From: Cladochytrium replicatum | Taxonomy: Eukaryota; Chytridiomycota; Chytridiomycetes; Cladochytriales; Cladochytriaceae | Direction: 5' to 3' | Length of the DNA: 64,000 nucleotides | NCBI GenBank assembly: GCA_025526935.1 | Contig: JAHLKD010000110.1 | Span: 111,447-175,446 of the forward strand | Shown here: piece by piece, positions 1 through 10,990 of the stretch | How the letters are laid out: each line of letters opens with the position of its first letter | How positions within the stretch are numbered: the first letter of the stretch is position 1 | Program-made: the position numbers and the translations under genes | The notes under the pieces: model-generated | Databases searched by the model: none | The model's input: only the letters and a program-made list of their open reading frames with translations | What the model was told of the DNA's origin: nothing

Positions 1-30
1 ATAAGAAACATGCAACAAAGACAAACAAGT

Positions 31-1364
31 TCACAGAGCAACACCTGGTGGCAGGAGTTTTGGGGACAGCTCCATTGCGACTACACCGGCTCTCACTGGC
101 TCTATACCTACAAGTTCGATCATTGCTTCCAAAGACGCTCGCATGGCTGCCAATCTGACAATAAGAACAGTGTTGAACATTGCGTGCACACATTACCTCC
201 AAATACGTTCTTAGCAAAGAACCATCGACCGCTTTTGAACCAATCCGATACACCATATTCGACCTTAATACCTAGAATGGCTGCAAGTCGTTCGACAAGC
301 AGATGCCCACAGGCAATGACTCGAACGGTGCTGGGGGAGTTTGCTAGATCCTCCAAGGCAGCAACCATGTTTTCGCTCAAGGTATTCACCGAGGGAACGA
401 ATACGATGTCTGTGAGATCGTCCACGAGTTGGAAGTTGGAACGCTTCGACGACCACTTCTGATCTGCGTTTATCCGAGCAACATCCAGAAATCGACCTGC
501 ACCCCCACTGACGGCTTCATCCACCTGCACCAGATCAAACCAGTGTGAACCCACAACAGCGAGGTGTGCCTCCCCGACAAACCCAATGTCTGCGAGCTCG
601 AATCCATTTCCAAGAATTGTCGCTATTCTGCGCTTCCCTGCTTTGCCCAACACACTCTCCCTCTCCGCATCAATTATGCTGGGGCCAGACTCCAGCGTCC
701 TCTTATACTCTGCCTCTGATGCATTAGTATCAGGGGCTGGATAGATCTTCGCGAAGGGATCATCCCCTTCCGAAAGCGGCTCGTAACCCCACTCCGCTGC
801 AACCTTCCTCGCAGCTTTTTCTCCAAAAAGCCTCTCCGCAAAAGCAAATCCAAGATCGACGCCCGCGCTTACCCCGCTCGCAGTCCACATCTTCCCGTCC
901 TCAACGTACCGCGCTTCACGTACATATGTCACCTTCTCCCGCGCAAACATGCTCATAAACCCAAACATGCTCTTGTTTGAAGTAGCTCGGCGACCGTCTA
1001 GTAGCCCTGTGTTCGCGAGAACGCAACTGCCCGTACACACACTGGCGATGAATCGGGCGTTAGGTTCCTGCCTCCGGAAAAAGTCGAGGACATCGGAGTC
1101 GAAGGCAGCCACTCGTGTCCCGACACCGCCAGGAATAATTATGACGTCGAACTGCGGTGCTGTTGAAAACTCATGTGTTGGAAAGGTGGGTAGATGTGAA
1201 GCAGACTCGTTGGGCTCGGATATCGAATGACCAACAAGGTGGAATGTGGCAGAGGAATCAGGATCGTCAGAAAATTCTGCGGCTTTCACGAGCACGCAGA
1301 GAGGCCCGATAAGGTCAAGAAGTTCCCACATCGGGAAGAGAACGCCAGCGATCTTCAAAGGCAT
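31..1364 (-). CDS. Two-domain DJ-1/PfpI family protein
   Basis: Two exons, complement(join(31..146,197..1364)), 427 aa; the 50-nt intron has a GTAATG donor and TTGGCAG acceptor. Residues 1-195 are a DJ-1/PfpI (class I glutamine-amidotransferase-like) fold: Glu near 14, 'IIIPGGVG' at 75-82 and the nucleophile elbow 'SVCTGS' with Cys110. Such domains hydrate isonitriles, detoxify glyoxal or act as regulators; the substrate cannot be told here. Residues ~250-427 look like a second, degenerate copy: 'DIVFVPSV' matches the first 'DVIIIPGG', and 'VIACGH' with Cys352 sits at the elbow. Without splicing, the frame stops before the last helix of copy two. With splicing, the added 38 residues resemble the 'AGVDLGFAFAERLF' segment of copy one, which is why I prefer the spliced model. 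No signal peptide is seen. Confidence 0.8.
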
Positions 1365-1599
1365 CGAGATTTAAGGTTGGGATATGCGCCATTTGGGCTA
1401 AAGGTAATTATGAAAATCACAATTCCTCACTTTTCTTGGGATCTATTTTCCCAAGCTTCTTGACACTTTCATCGTCTTGCATCATTTACCTTCTTCTCAG
1501 ACGTCGCTCGGATCTCATACAACTTCGACCCAACCAGATTCATCACCAACCCCTTCAGCTTCGAAACTGCCGCCCCGTGCAGTGCTGCAATTCATAGTT
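1365..1599. other. Intergenic, upstream of DJ-1-like gene
   Basis: Holds the 5' flank of the minus-strand DJ-1-like gene. I see no coding sequence or recognisable element. Confidence 0.5.
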
Positions 1600-2460
1600 T
1601 AGAGTTACTTCTCAATATCGTTCTGGAATGGCTTCTTTGCGGATCAGGCGTCTGAGTTGCCTCTTGTGGAGCAGAAACGGAATCGGCCCCATACGCGTCC
1701 ATATCATGCGACTCAGCAGCAGTCTCCGGGACAATGCGATGTGGAGATTGGATCCCACTTTACAGGGTTCTCTTTCTGCGCATCAAGCTGGGAGACATCG
1801 GCTGATTCGCTTTCGGTCGGAACTGCGGCGACTTGTCCTGATCCCGCGATCTCTGCTTCCACAGGGCCAGTGATCTCACCACCATTGGCATCTATTACTG
1901 GTTGTACTTGAGCTTCAACTGAAAAGTCGTGCTTTTATTTGTACATAAGGTAGTGCCAGAAGTATCTAAGGAGTTCATCAGCACAAGCGATGTCAAGCAC
2001 TCAATCACGCGTAGCTCTTACGTGTTCAATGCGTAATCCCTGATGAGCTTGAGATCATCCAGGGAAAAGATATTCTGGGAGTAAGGAAGCCGGTTCACGG
2101 AGTGCTGAAGAAGAAGAGTCTTGAAAAAGTCGAAATCTTCGGCAAGAATGAAGCTAGTGTCTGTTCTGCAAGAGCAAACTTTATTCAATTGTTTTACACG
2201 AAGATGGGTACTCTTTCAAACCTGTGCAACGCTCATGAATCTCAAGCATGATCGAGAACAACGCTGAGGTCTCCGATGGGCAAACCCTTCTGCTTGACGT
2301 TGCTTTGTGAAGAGATAAGGAGTGCAAATTTGCGAACAGCGTCAGGTGGTACAGGAAATCCATCAACTCGGCAATTTTTTGGCCAGGATCAAGTTTCATA
2401 ACGCTCGCGATGTACCTAAACAGAGATATCAAGCTGTGGTAGCAGAATATGTCTCTCTCC
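1600..2460 (-). pseudogene. Broken CFAP119/DUF4508-like gene
   Basis: Pieces of one protein are readable on the minus strand. They are 'MDFLYHLTLFANLHSL' (about 2390-2330), a segment ending 'IHERCTGLKE' (about 2250), a strong block from 'DTSFILAEDFDFFKTLLLQH' to 'LIRDYALNT' (about 2165-2035), and 'YFWHYLMYK' after a short intron. A 46-nt intron (GTACCC..TTGCAG) joins the second and third pieces in frame. 'HSVNRLPYS' and 'YFWHYLMYK' resemble the conserved end of cilium/flagellum-associated protein CFAP119 (CCDC189, DUF4508) as I remember it. Immediately after MYK is an in-frame TAA, followed in the same frame by ~65 plausible acidic residues. Upstream, the best match also seems to change frame. 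No intact start is seen. Either it is decaying, or the tail is lost or the model is imperfect. Confidence 0.4.
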
Positions 2461-2731
2461 GTGATCCCTACGATCGTCCTTTTTCAGGCCCGGGAAACCC
2501 CTTGAAATCATAAATGTGCTTCATCGACAAATGCTTCCTGACAGCTAGTTAATAGCTACATATTACGAATTAAAACCATATACCATACTCATGACTTAGC
2601 CTATTAAGGCCCATCAGTCTCCAATAGCACTGATCGTTTCTTTTCCAAACCCCATATTTTCGGCTCATTGTTCACACCGTGCAGCTTTATGTGGCTTCCT
2701 CCGAACGTGACTGTCGTACACACGATTCGTG

Positions 2732-5081
2732 ATGTCATTCGAATCCTTCGTCGGCTCGGGGGCAGAATGCTCCACAGGAAACAACTTTTCAAAGCTTGTA
2801 AGCCATCTCGACAAGGACTCGGCTGCATCGCAGGTACGTAAATGCATCGCTTCATTAAACAGTGTGACATTTGTAATGCTGACAAACATCCGCATTTTGC
2901 CAGGCATTCAGACCTGTTGACCCGATCATTGCAGGCCCGAGCTCCGTAAGTCCTTAAGTTAATTGTTACTGAAGGTAGGGGACTCACGCCATCGCTTTCT
3001 TTGCATGCTTTGCGATCCGTATTAGCGACCTGGTCGACAAGCTGTGTTCAACGAAACTCGAGTGAGTGAAGAATGGCTTGTGAAAGTTATCAAATATTGA
3101 TACCACTGTATTTAGTTTGCCGATGAATTTCTGAGCAATGGGCCACCACCAGCAGCTGGACAGCTCACCCATTTGTCCCACCACTCATTGCCGGACCTCG
3201 AGCGGCACCTTGAGCGCCAATTCTCCGCTCCTGCACCGCTGCATCCTGCAGGTAGGTCCACATGAGTTGTTACGATTACTGCACGAAATTCACACACATA
3301 GTTTCTCAGGATGGGCAGACGAGTTTGGTCGGTTCCAAGGAGGAGCTGGCAGCAGCGGCAGCAACGCTGAATTCGAGGAGGTTTTCAACAAGCACGTTGT
3401 AGCGCGTGGACCACCAGCTGGTAGAACTAAATGAACTACTTTTGGCTAATACCCACTAAATTTTCCGTGCAGATTGGAGGGACGAGTTCATGCAGAGCCA
3501 CGGTGGCAGCCTATCCAACATTCATGCCGAATCTTCCCACCCCGAGCTCGAGCGGGCCTTCCAGGAGCACCACAACGCCGTCCTCGAACAAGAATGGTCG
3601 AAGCACTTTGAAGAGGTTTCCGCGACACTGACTTCGAAAGGCAAGGAGCACCTCATTATCTCCTCCGGCAACGACGTCACGGATTGGGCCACGCAATTCG
3701 ACAAACTACGTGCGGAAGCGGGAGAGGACGGAATGATGGACCCGGAGTTCATGGAAAAGTTTAACTCGCTATGGAGCGATATGGTGCAACAGGACAAGGA
3801 TCTTGGCGCCGCGAGGGACTGGGAACAGGACTTCAACAACGAGTGGTTACCGTCACATGCCGAGGCGATCACGGATCCCGATCCAGTCACAGCTCCACTT
3901 GCCCCGTACGTGTTTGAGAAGGAGAACCCGTATCTCGCGCATCCGGATCCGTTGGGCGTTGGGTTGAGGATGATGGACGGCGGGAACCTCAGCGAGGCTG
4001 CTTTGGCGTTCGAGGCTGCTTGCCAGAGGGACGAGAGGGACGAGCAGGCCTGGATGTATTTGGGCCTGTGCCAGGCTGAGAATGAGAAAGAGGAGGCGGC
4101 GATCGCGGCATTGCAGAGATGCGTGCAAGAGAACCCTCAAAATTTGAAGGCGCTGATGGTAAGTGAATACGTTTGTCCCCGTCATTGTGAGTTGCTAAGC
4201 ATATGTTGCGTTTCAGGCTCTTGCCGTGTCTTACACAAACGAAAACCAGGACATTCAAGCCTACACCACACTCGAACGCTACATCAAAACCCAATACCCT
4301 TCGATCCCAGTCCCTAGCTCCGTTTCTGCCCTCTCCGCCATCGACCTTCAGAAACACGTCACAAGTCTCTTCCTCGAAGCTGCACGTTTGGGTCGCTCTC
4401 ACGCTGCCCAGCCGACCGTAAGCACGACTTCGACTTCCGACGACGTCAAAACAAGCGATATTGACGCTGATGTTCAAGTCGGACTCGGCGTACTTTTCTA
4501 CAACTCCGCCGAATTCGAGAAGGCTGTAGACTGCTTCCGTTGCGCGCTTAGTGTCAGGCCCGGAGACTACGTGCTGTGGAACCGACTTGGTGCTACTCTC
4601 GCCAACTCTGGAAAGAGTGAGTTGCAATCGCTAGTAGTTACCTTGCATTGGCTGATAAAATGTCTAGGCGAGGAAGCGATCTCGGCCTACCACCAGGCGT
4701 TATCGATCAAACCGACGTTTGTGCGTGGACGGTACAACCTCGGAGTGTCGTGCATCAACATTGGTGTGTACGAGGAAGCTGTGGAGCACCTCCTCGGTGC
4801 TTTGGCTCTCCATGTTGTCGAACCGCCCACGGCAGGTCCAGGCGTGGCCGGCGATGCTGATTTCCTGGGCGGAAGGGGTGGCTCGATGGAAAACAACGTG
4901 AGCGTGAACTTGTGGAACACACTTCGACGCACTTTTGTCCTTGTGAGTTTTCTCCCTGTTTCTGAGTTTTGGAGCGATGGTGTGCTAATCATATTGTTTC
5001 CAGATGGACCGGCAGGATCTTGCAGAAAAGGCGTATGCTGGTGCGGATTTGGGACAATTCCGAGGAGAGTTTGATTTTTGA
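2732..5081 (+). CDS. PEX5: Peroxisomal targeting signal 1 receptor PEX5
   Basis: Nine exons: join(2732..2833,2904..2945,3026..3061,3116..3251,3310..3420,3473..4158,4217..4616,4668..4942,5004..5081), 621 aa, typical for the family. PEX5 binds cargo ending in SKL-like PTS1 in the cytosol, docks on PEX13/PEX14 and is recycled by ubiquitination. The N-terminus 'MSFESFVGSGAECSTGNNF' has Cys13, the position of the conserved monoubiquitinated Cys. WxxxF/Y-type PEX14-binding motifs follow: FADEF (~61), WADEF (~107), WRDEF (~145), WSKHF and WATQF. The C-terminal half is TPR repeats, e.g. 'AWMYLGLCQAENEKEEAAIA' and 'YVLWNRLGATLANSGKSEEA'. The gene ends 'FRGEFDF'. All joins keep frame, so it appears functional. 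The ATG at 2732 starts the canonical N-terminus. It is divergent from the broken CFAP119-like gene, ~270 bp away. Confidence 0.95.
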
Positions 5082-5249
5082 AGTGGAAAAATACATTTTC
5101 AAAGCGACATTTGGTTATAGTGAACTGAAGATGCCTGATCCACGTTAAGAAGTTGTTTGGAGCGTAGTTAGTAGAGCGTACAATTGTCCAAGTTGTTTTT
5201 TGGTGGTGGTATGAGCAGGGTTGATTTTACCGGCTGGTTGATTACCAGC

Positions 5250-5935
5250 TAGTCTCCCTTGCTGGAAGATTTTCAACGCTCATTACGACGGCTCCATCGA
5301 CCAATTTTGGGAACGAAAGCTCAGGCACCTCTGCACAACGGCCGAGCTGTTGGCCGACGACATGGTCGGGTACTATTACCATACACGAGCAACTAACCGC
5401 GACTGCTCTTGGACACATAGACACGGGAAGTAGTTAGTGGGAACACGTTGCGGAAGAAGATCAAGTACACTCATTCGGTGGCCTCAGCACTCGATCAAGG
5501 GGAGGTGTTGTATGGGCATTCTGCACCGGTGACCGAAGATGTTGTAAATGGAGTCCTTGAATGGTTCTCTCGATACTGGACTCTACAAGAAGCTTGTCTC
5601 CTTTGTCAGTGCTTGTACAAGCTGGGCCGCGATAATCAAGCCGTCTATGCAACGGAGAGCAACTTTTCCTGGGTCACCGCAGCATCTTTTTGCCTTGGAG
5701 ATAGCAATGCTCTCCAGTGCGGTTTCGAGCTTCTCGCGGGAAGCTGATAGTACCCCACTCTCGAACGTGGACTTCCGGAAACTGGCGATTCGGGAAGCCT
5801 ACGAAAACATGGACGCAATCTATTCGATCACCACCACCTGGTCTGCCCGTTGTTCAAGGAGCCCTGACACGTCGACACGCACAGGCGGTATGATGAGGAT
5901 CCAACGGTCGTCGTGCGTGAACTCGTTCTGGTAAA
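5250..5935 (+). pseudogene. Possible remnant of an unidentified (HET-like?) gene
   Basis: Short plus-strand stretches in different frames look protein-like: 'WERKLRHLCTTAELLADDMV' (about 5305-5365), 'EWFSRYWTLQEACLL' (about 5555-5600) and 'REAYENMDAIYSI' (about 5790-5830). The middle piece resembles the 'R-x-WTLQE' motif of heterokaryon-incompatibility (HET) domains, but nothing else confirms that family. Frames are broken, and I cannot assemble a gene. Parts of the minus strand in the same interval are also open. Treat this as an unexplained, possibly decayed coding region. Confidence 0.2.
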
Positions 5936-6800
5936 GAGGAGCGCTGTTTCGGAGACGGTTGTTTATCATTATGTGGGATGGCGTGAGTCGTTCCTGGAGT
6001 TCGACAGGATGCCAATTATCAGACGCAGCTGATCTGGGTGGTCGGGGGAGCTGCCACATGTGGTTTAGAATGCCAGGGAGTTTTGAGTAGATCTGAGACG
6101 AACAAACTATGGTTGCAGTGCTGGCGAATTTCCTTAATCACCTTTCCATGTTCTCACTCTTGCGCATATTTGTACACCAAGCTCCGCTGACTTCGGCGTT
6201 TACTCACCTTGTCGCTCCTCTTTTTTGTTGGAATCTCAAAATATGCTCGCATCCAACATTGTACTTTGGCCTTTCTGTTTGGCACAAAATATCTTCCTTG
6301 ATAGCACTGAGCGAGATCTCAAGACCCTGTATGCCATTGACGATAAGACGCTCAATATGCTTTGTAACCGCAACTCAATAACTTTGCAACTCAATAACTT
6401 TGGTATACTTCCAAAAAAAGAACATTCAAACTTCCTTTTTGAGAAAGAACGGGGTGACGAGCGTACAATGGAAAACGAGATTGGCAGCGTCCTAAAAGAA
6501 GCATGTTGAAGCAAACGAAACACAAAAACAAAACGAAAAAAATGGAGAAGACGACGCTCTCCTCAAACTGGGACATAAAAACAATGAGATATTTTTGGGA
6601 ATCACGAACGATTATGTGAAAACTAAGGTACGGAAATGAACCCATAGCAAGAAAACCTCCAGTGAATAGGATCTCAAATGCCAATGCTCAAAGGAAAACA
6701 AACCATCAACGGATGTGCACATCGAAAAAACCATCCTTGCCCCAAGAAGAAGTCTGGACATCTCTTCCCTTCTCAAACTCGTTTATGAAACGTGTTTTGT
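5936..6800. other. Intergenic, nothing recognised
   Basis: A-rich spacer between the remnant above and the 3' end of the minus-strand gene at 6801. Open stretches of up to ~95 codons occur on both strands, but none has conserved motifs or a credible start context. Confidence 0.5.
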
Positions 6801-7629
6801 TTACTTCTGGGCCTCAGCGGCGGCGGGCTTGGGGCCAGCGCCGATCTTTGCGAGAATGGGGTTGACGAGCTTCTCGATCTGCTCAATCACGTTCTGGATT
6901 GCGGGGATGTGGGTGATGGTTTCGACCGTGCCGTTGACCTTCGTAACGATGAAGCCGGTACCGGTGTGGACGGTGTCGGAGACAGACTTTGCTGTGGAGG
7001 AGATGTTGGCCTGGGTAGTCTCGACGGTGTGTGATACAACCTCGTAGGTCTTTTCGCCTGGTATTGGTTTAAGTAGTGAGTGACAGAACTGCAACACTTC
7101 CCGAGGAATCGTTTGTACATACCCACGTTGATGACGAAAAGGGGAATGTAAGGCTTTACTGTGCCGACGGGGTCTTTCTGGAGGGCCTTTGCGCCGTCGA
7201 TAGCTGATGTAACGAGTTGGGCGACTGGGGACGGGGTGTAAGCGGAGATGGTGGTGGTGGCCCCGGAGACGGCAACTTTTCCAAGGTCGACGGTCTGCGA
7301 GACCTTCTGTGCGGCAAATTCGCGGGTGGCTGCGACATTGTCGGAGATGGCCTTCTGTGTTGAGGTCGCAGTCGAGATTCCGGACTCGATGACCTGAGTC
7401 GCGGTGTTGATGGCGTAGATGCCGATGTTCTTTGCGATGTCGGGGAGGTAGGCAGAGCCCGTGTTGACTGGATAGAGAGAGTAAGATCTAGGAATTTGGG
7501 GACCAGTCGGGAGAGATATTTACCGGCGTATGTGGAAGCGTCTTTGACGACCTTGGGGACGTAACCGTCGACAGCGTTCATGACAGCCTCAGCAGCCTCG
7601 ACAGCCTTGGGGTTGATCTCGTTGGGCAT
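6801..7629 (-). CDS. Small amphipathic-helix protein, possibly perilipin-like
   Basis: Three exons, complement(join(6801..7057,7123..7467,7524..7629)), 235 aa; introns of 65 and 55 nt, all frames close. The start at 7629 has a good context (ATCACCATG) and gives 'MPNEINPKAVEAAEAVMN'. The protein is nearly all Ala/Val/Thr/Ser-rich segments that would form amphipathic helices, e.g. 'VAATREFAAQKVSQTVDLGK' and 'TTQANISSTAKSVSDTVHTG'. It has repeated 'YVPKVVKDA', 'YLPDIAKN' and 'YIPLFVINVG' elements. This pattern resembles lipid-droplet coat proteins of the perilipin/CAP20 kind, which bind triacylglycerol droplets through 11-residue helical repeats. I do not recognise a signature that proves it. 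An LEA-like or plastin-type helical protein is an alternative. No signal peptide or transmembrane segment. It ends in an Ala/Pro-rich tail. Confidence 0.75.
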
Positions 7630-7955
7630 GGTGATTCTGGGTGAGAGAGTCTGGGGAAAGTCGTTTGCGTTTAAGTAGATCACAACAAATGGGGCGAGTG
7701 TGACGTCATCGATCAGTCGGGATTTAAAGAATGGGTTGGGGGACACTAGCGGGGGAGAGACATGGCGGGTGGTACGTCATTGTTATTATTATTTTTTTAT
7801 AAAGTTGGAACTTATGTGATGATGAGGTTCATATTTACTTATTTATTCTGTACCTTTAGCGATGAGCCTGCACTAGTCTCTTACCCAAAGACAGCCATTG
7901 ATGGACGATTGATTGACGATTGAAGTTTCGTTCTTTTTTGTTAAATTTCATCACT
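7630..7955. other. Upstream region, nothing recognised
   Basis: 5' flank of the small amphipathic protein, including an A/T-run around 7785-7850. No gene seen. Confidence 0.5.
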
Positions 7956-7959
7956 TGCT

Positions 7960-8540
7960 CACGTGTTTCAATTAACCCAAGTTTGGCTCTTAATGTGCCA
8001 ATTGTTTGACGAAGGTAGTACTTTGCGTAATCCAAAATGGCCATCGATGTTCTCGAATGGTGGAGATCCGGCGGACTCGCACTGCAGATCGATCACCGGC
8101 CGATGGATGATGCGAGCTTCGAGGGGCATGTATCTGTGCTGGAACGCCCGTGGTTTGGAGTTACGCTGGTCGAAAAGCGCCAGGATGGTGCGAGCGCCTG
8201 CGGCCATATCGAATTTCTCGACTGGGGGAGGGGACTCGATTTGAAGTTGTCTGATCGCGCAATGGACCAGTCACCAGTTTACAGATTCGCTTGGCTGGTG
8301 GCTGGCAAGCGGCCAGGAGTTACGATGAAGCCCCGGTGTTGTGGTTCCGCCGAGAGAGAAAGGGTACACATTCGTTCTTGACTGGTGGAAGACAAGTGGA
8401 CTCATCGGTGTGAAGATTATGAGACCGATTCCGACGAAGATGAAGATGGTGAGGATCACGACGAGGAAGAAAATTAAGGAAGTATAGATTCTGACAATGA
8501 TGGTAACAATGAAGGAAGTGAGGATGACGATTGAAGGTTA
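7960..8540 (+). pseudogene. Ankyrin-repeat pseudogene of the VLEWWR type
   Basis: From 8037 a plus frame reads 'MAIDVLEWWRSGGLALQID', then 'ASFEGHVSVLERPWFGV', 'ASACGHIEFLDWGRGLDLKL' and 'SDRAMDQ'. These are successive ~33-residue ankyrin units of the form GHxxVLEWWxxSGLxLxYSxxAMDxAS, an expanded family I associate with chytrid genomes. The repeats decay downstream. The frame then stops at about 8380, and a low-complexity acidic stretch (about 8420-8535, 'ETDSDEDEDGEDHDEEEN') carries two in-frame stops. The preceding ~75 bases are in a different frame. No complete gene can be made, so I call it a pseudogene. A frame error in an otherwise real gene is less likely, given several separate lesions. 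Confidence 0.55.
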
Positions 8541-8840
8541 ACTGATGACGAGAATACTTGAGGAAAAGGTACCAAAGATGTTTTCTTGGAGCTACATTGT
8601 TTTCACCCTCACAAATGTTGGGAGGAGTCCACAAACGCTCAAGTTTTCAACTCTATTCTTGCTATTTTTTTTTGCCTTCCTCCGTGTGCTATTTCTCACC
8701 TTAACCGGCCTTTTCTGTATCAGCTTCTGGGGTCGTGCATCCAATCACAAAAGGTTCAAACTTGCATTGCCTTACTTCGTATCCCCATCATCATGCGCAG
8801 GAGCCGCCAAAGCTGCAGATTGCTGGTCAGTAGATGACGG
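8541..8840. other. Intergenic, nothing recognised
   Basis: Holds the 3' flank of the ankyrin pseudogene and the possible C-terminal tail of the minus-strand DUF1308-like gene. No other signal. Confidence 0.4.
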
Positions 8841-10164
8841 ATAGATCCAACTTTTCGCTGTGATTGTCGTTGAACGTAAGGAATCCCCAGTTCGAAACAC
8901 TGCGACGTGAAAGTCTGTGAAGAGGTAGGTAATTTCTTACCCGAAAGGGAAAGGAACGCTTAAGACAGAGTGTCTGGTACAACCTGGACTTTGACTCCGA
9001 CCGATTGCGATCTTCGACATTTCGAGGATTTTCTCCAAGCAGCACCGAGAGTGGTCCACGCATGTCCATTGCCGGATCGCTGAGATCAAACAAGGATGCC
9101 CCTCGAGCTTTTTCACGCGGGCCTTCAAGTTTTGTCCAGGATAGAGAGGAACTTGACTACAGCTGTTTGACATGCAACAACGCGGGGGCGGTGCGAGCTG
9201 GATCCCAAATACTGAACATATTTCATTTGCAGAGGTTGATTTCTCGCCATCATAAAAAGCGCGGAACATTGTGGATCGTATCAAGGGTAGAGTTGGCCCA
9301 CGGAGCTCCCGTTTCGTATTGTATCGTAAGCGCTTTGTTTCCGTTGAACAATGTTGGCAGGATGGTTGAGAGGTAGATCGGAGGCGAGTAAGACAAGTGT
9401 GGTCACGTCAAGATTAATGACGTCCGTGAATATTGACGGAGCCGGAGAACATTTAGCGAGACATGAAAGCGGAGGGAGTGTAGTCGAGTAATTTACGCCG
9501 TTCGATGCTTGTTGCGTGTTTCGGATGGTGTGAGAGACAGGTTCCGCTGGTATTGAGGGCAAGAGTTCCGGAAGATGCCCATTCTATTGTTGCGCCAACA
9601 TTCTCCAGTCCTCCGATGATCCATTGATCGAGATTGAAGTCAGATTCTCCCAGGTGTGGAATGATGCAGAATCGGACTTCAGGACTTGATATGCAACAAG
9701 ATTCTGAGTTGCAGCATGGATCAATCTTCGTGCAACATAAAACTCCCGACCGCTGTCAGTAAGAACGTCGACACGAACTCTGTTTTCTGATGTAAGAATA
9801 CGAACTGTTTGAAAACAGCGAGAGAACGCGGAAATTTTTTGAGCTCACACTCACCAAAAACAGGTTTCAAATTTGGAATGTTTGAGCAGTCGAGATGCAC
9901 CAATTGAATGGAGAATGTTGAAACTAGCTTCAAACCAACAAAAGAATCACTCTGATTTTCGTTTTTACAATAATGCTCACATTCTCGACAAAAATTAAAA
10001 TTTCCCAAGACGGGGATACATTTTAGCGCGCATCGATCCTTTCCAGCAAATCCGTCCCCGTTGCGGGGAACGGATGGCACTTCAGCCAACTTTCCTTTTT
10101 TAGATCGAGTGTGTGCGCGGCGGTGGCCGCTGGTTTGATCGAAAGACGAGCGCAAGTAGTTCAA
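8830..10164 (-). pseudogene. Broken DUF1308 (UPF0415/C7orf25-like) gene
   Basis: Conserved-looking segments appear in order on the minus strand. The first ends 'NIPNLKPVFG' and is joined by a 50-nt intron (GTGAGT..AAACAG) to 'VRILTSENRVRVDVLTDSGR' (about 9860-9700). Then follow 'IFTDVINLDVTTLVLLASDL' (about 9450-9385), 'RPRVVACQTAVVKFLSILDK' (about 9200-9140), 'EGPREKARG' (about 9130), 'KVQVVPDTLS' (about 8985) and 'VFRTGDSLRSTTITA' (about 8890). 'INLDVTTL', 'VPD' and 'GTGDS-type' blocks are what I recall of the DUF1308 family, whose function is poorly known. The segments lie in different frames with in-frame stops (for example after 'VGQLYP'). Several shifts lack splice sites, so this is probably a pseudogene. 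The far 5' part is uncertain. Confidence 0.45.
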
Positions 10165-10650
10165 CTTGTTATCGAAAATTTGTTGGGAGCGAGATTCTCC
10201 AATTTGAGAGTAACAACTCTTGTTGGCTTTCGATGACTTTCATTTATATCACTTTGATTCAAGCCTCTGGTCCAGGATCAGCCCCACCCACAAGAATCGC
10301 CAACGCATCAACAAATGCGGCGCTTGTTATCGAAAATGAGGCTCGGTCGCGTCTAGGAAGTTCAGTTTTTCGCTTGGATTTATTCTTCAGTATACCAGGG
10401 AAACGTTGAATGCGTGGAATTGGGGATGTCGTGGCAGCCCAGGTTGTTGTGGGAAGCCTGTGTCTTGCTGGGGCGTTGTAATAGAAAATGCGCTGTCCAA
10501 TCAGGTGCGGGTGAGCGACGGCACACGAAGAGCGTCCAAAGTGGAATGGGAATAGCCATACAACAAAAATGGGACTGGTCGACACCTAAAAGCCAAAACA
10601 TATCAAATAAATTTGAAGAGCTCGAATGACAGACTACAAGCATGTAATAT
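10165..10650. other. Unassigned spacer
   Basis: Contains open stretches on the minus strand (about 10259-10640) without recognisable motifs. I cannot assign a gene. Confidence 0.4.
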
Positions 10651-10658
10651 ATATGGTA

Positions 10659-10990
10659 TTAAGTCTCTATTGATGATGTAGGGAAAGAGGGGTTTTGCCT
10701 TAATGTACAAAGTACACTTTGACACTCAGAGTTTGCATGAGGTTTGGGTGCATTTGGATGAAGAACACAGGGATCCATTGGATCAGTGCCAGCTTTGACG
10801 AGAGACTTCAGCTCTACTTTGGCTGAGCGTGTGTGAAAATTGACGTGCTGACCTGAACCGTGACTCTTTGTTACTTCAAGCTGAATGAGGGTCCAAAACT
10901 TTTTTAGCATCGCAAGTAAGGTCCGCTTGTTGTGATCCACCACTCGAGCTGGTGGGTTCCCCTGGGCTGGTTGCTATTCGCTAGTATCAT
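10659..10990 (-). mobile_element. Gag-like retroelement fragment
   Basis: One minus-strand frame of about 100 residues includes 'KFWTLIQLEVTKSHGSGQHV' and ends with 'CVLHPNAPKPHANSEC'. The C-x2-HP..H..C arrangement resembles the zinc-binding linker of copia-type Gag proteins ('C..HP...H....C'). There are no flanking protease or reverse transcriptase domains and no terminal repeats, so it is at most a fragment. The assignment is tentative. Confidence 0.3.
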
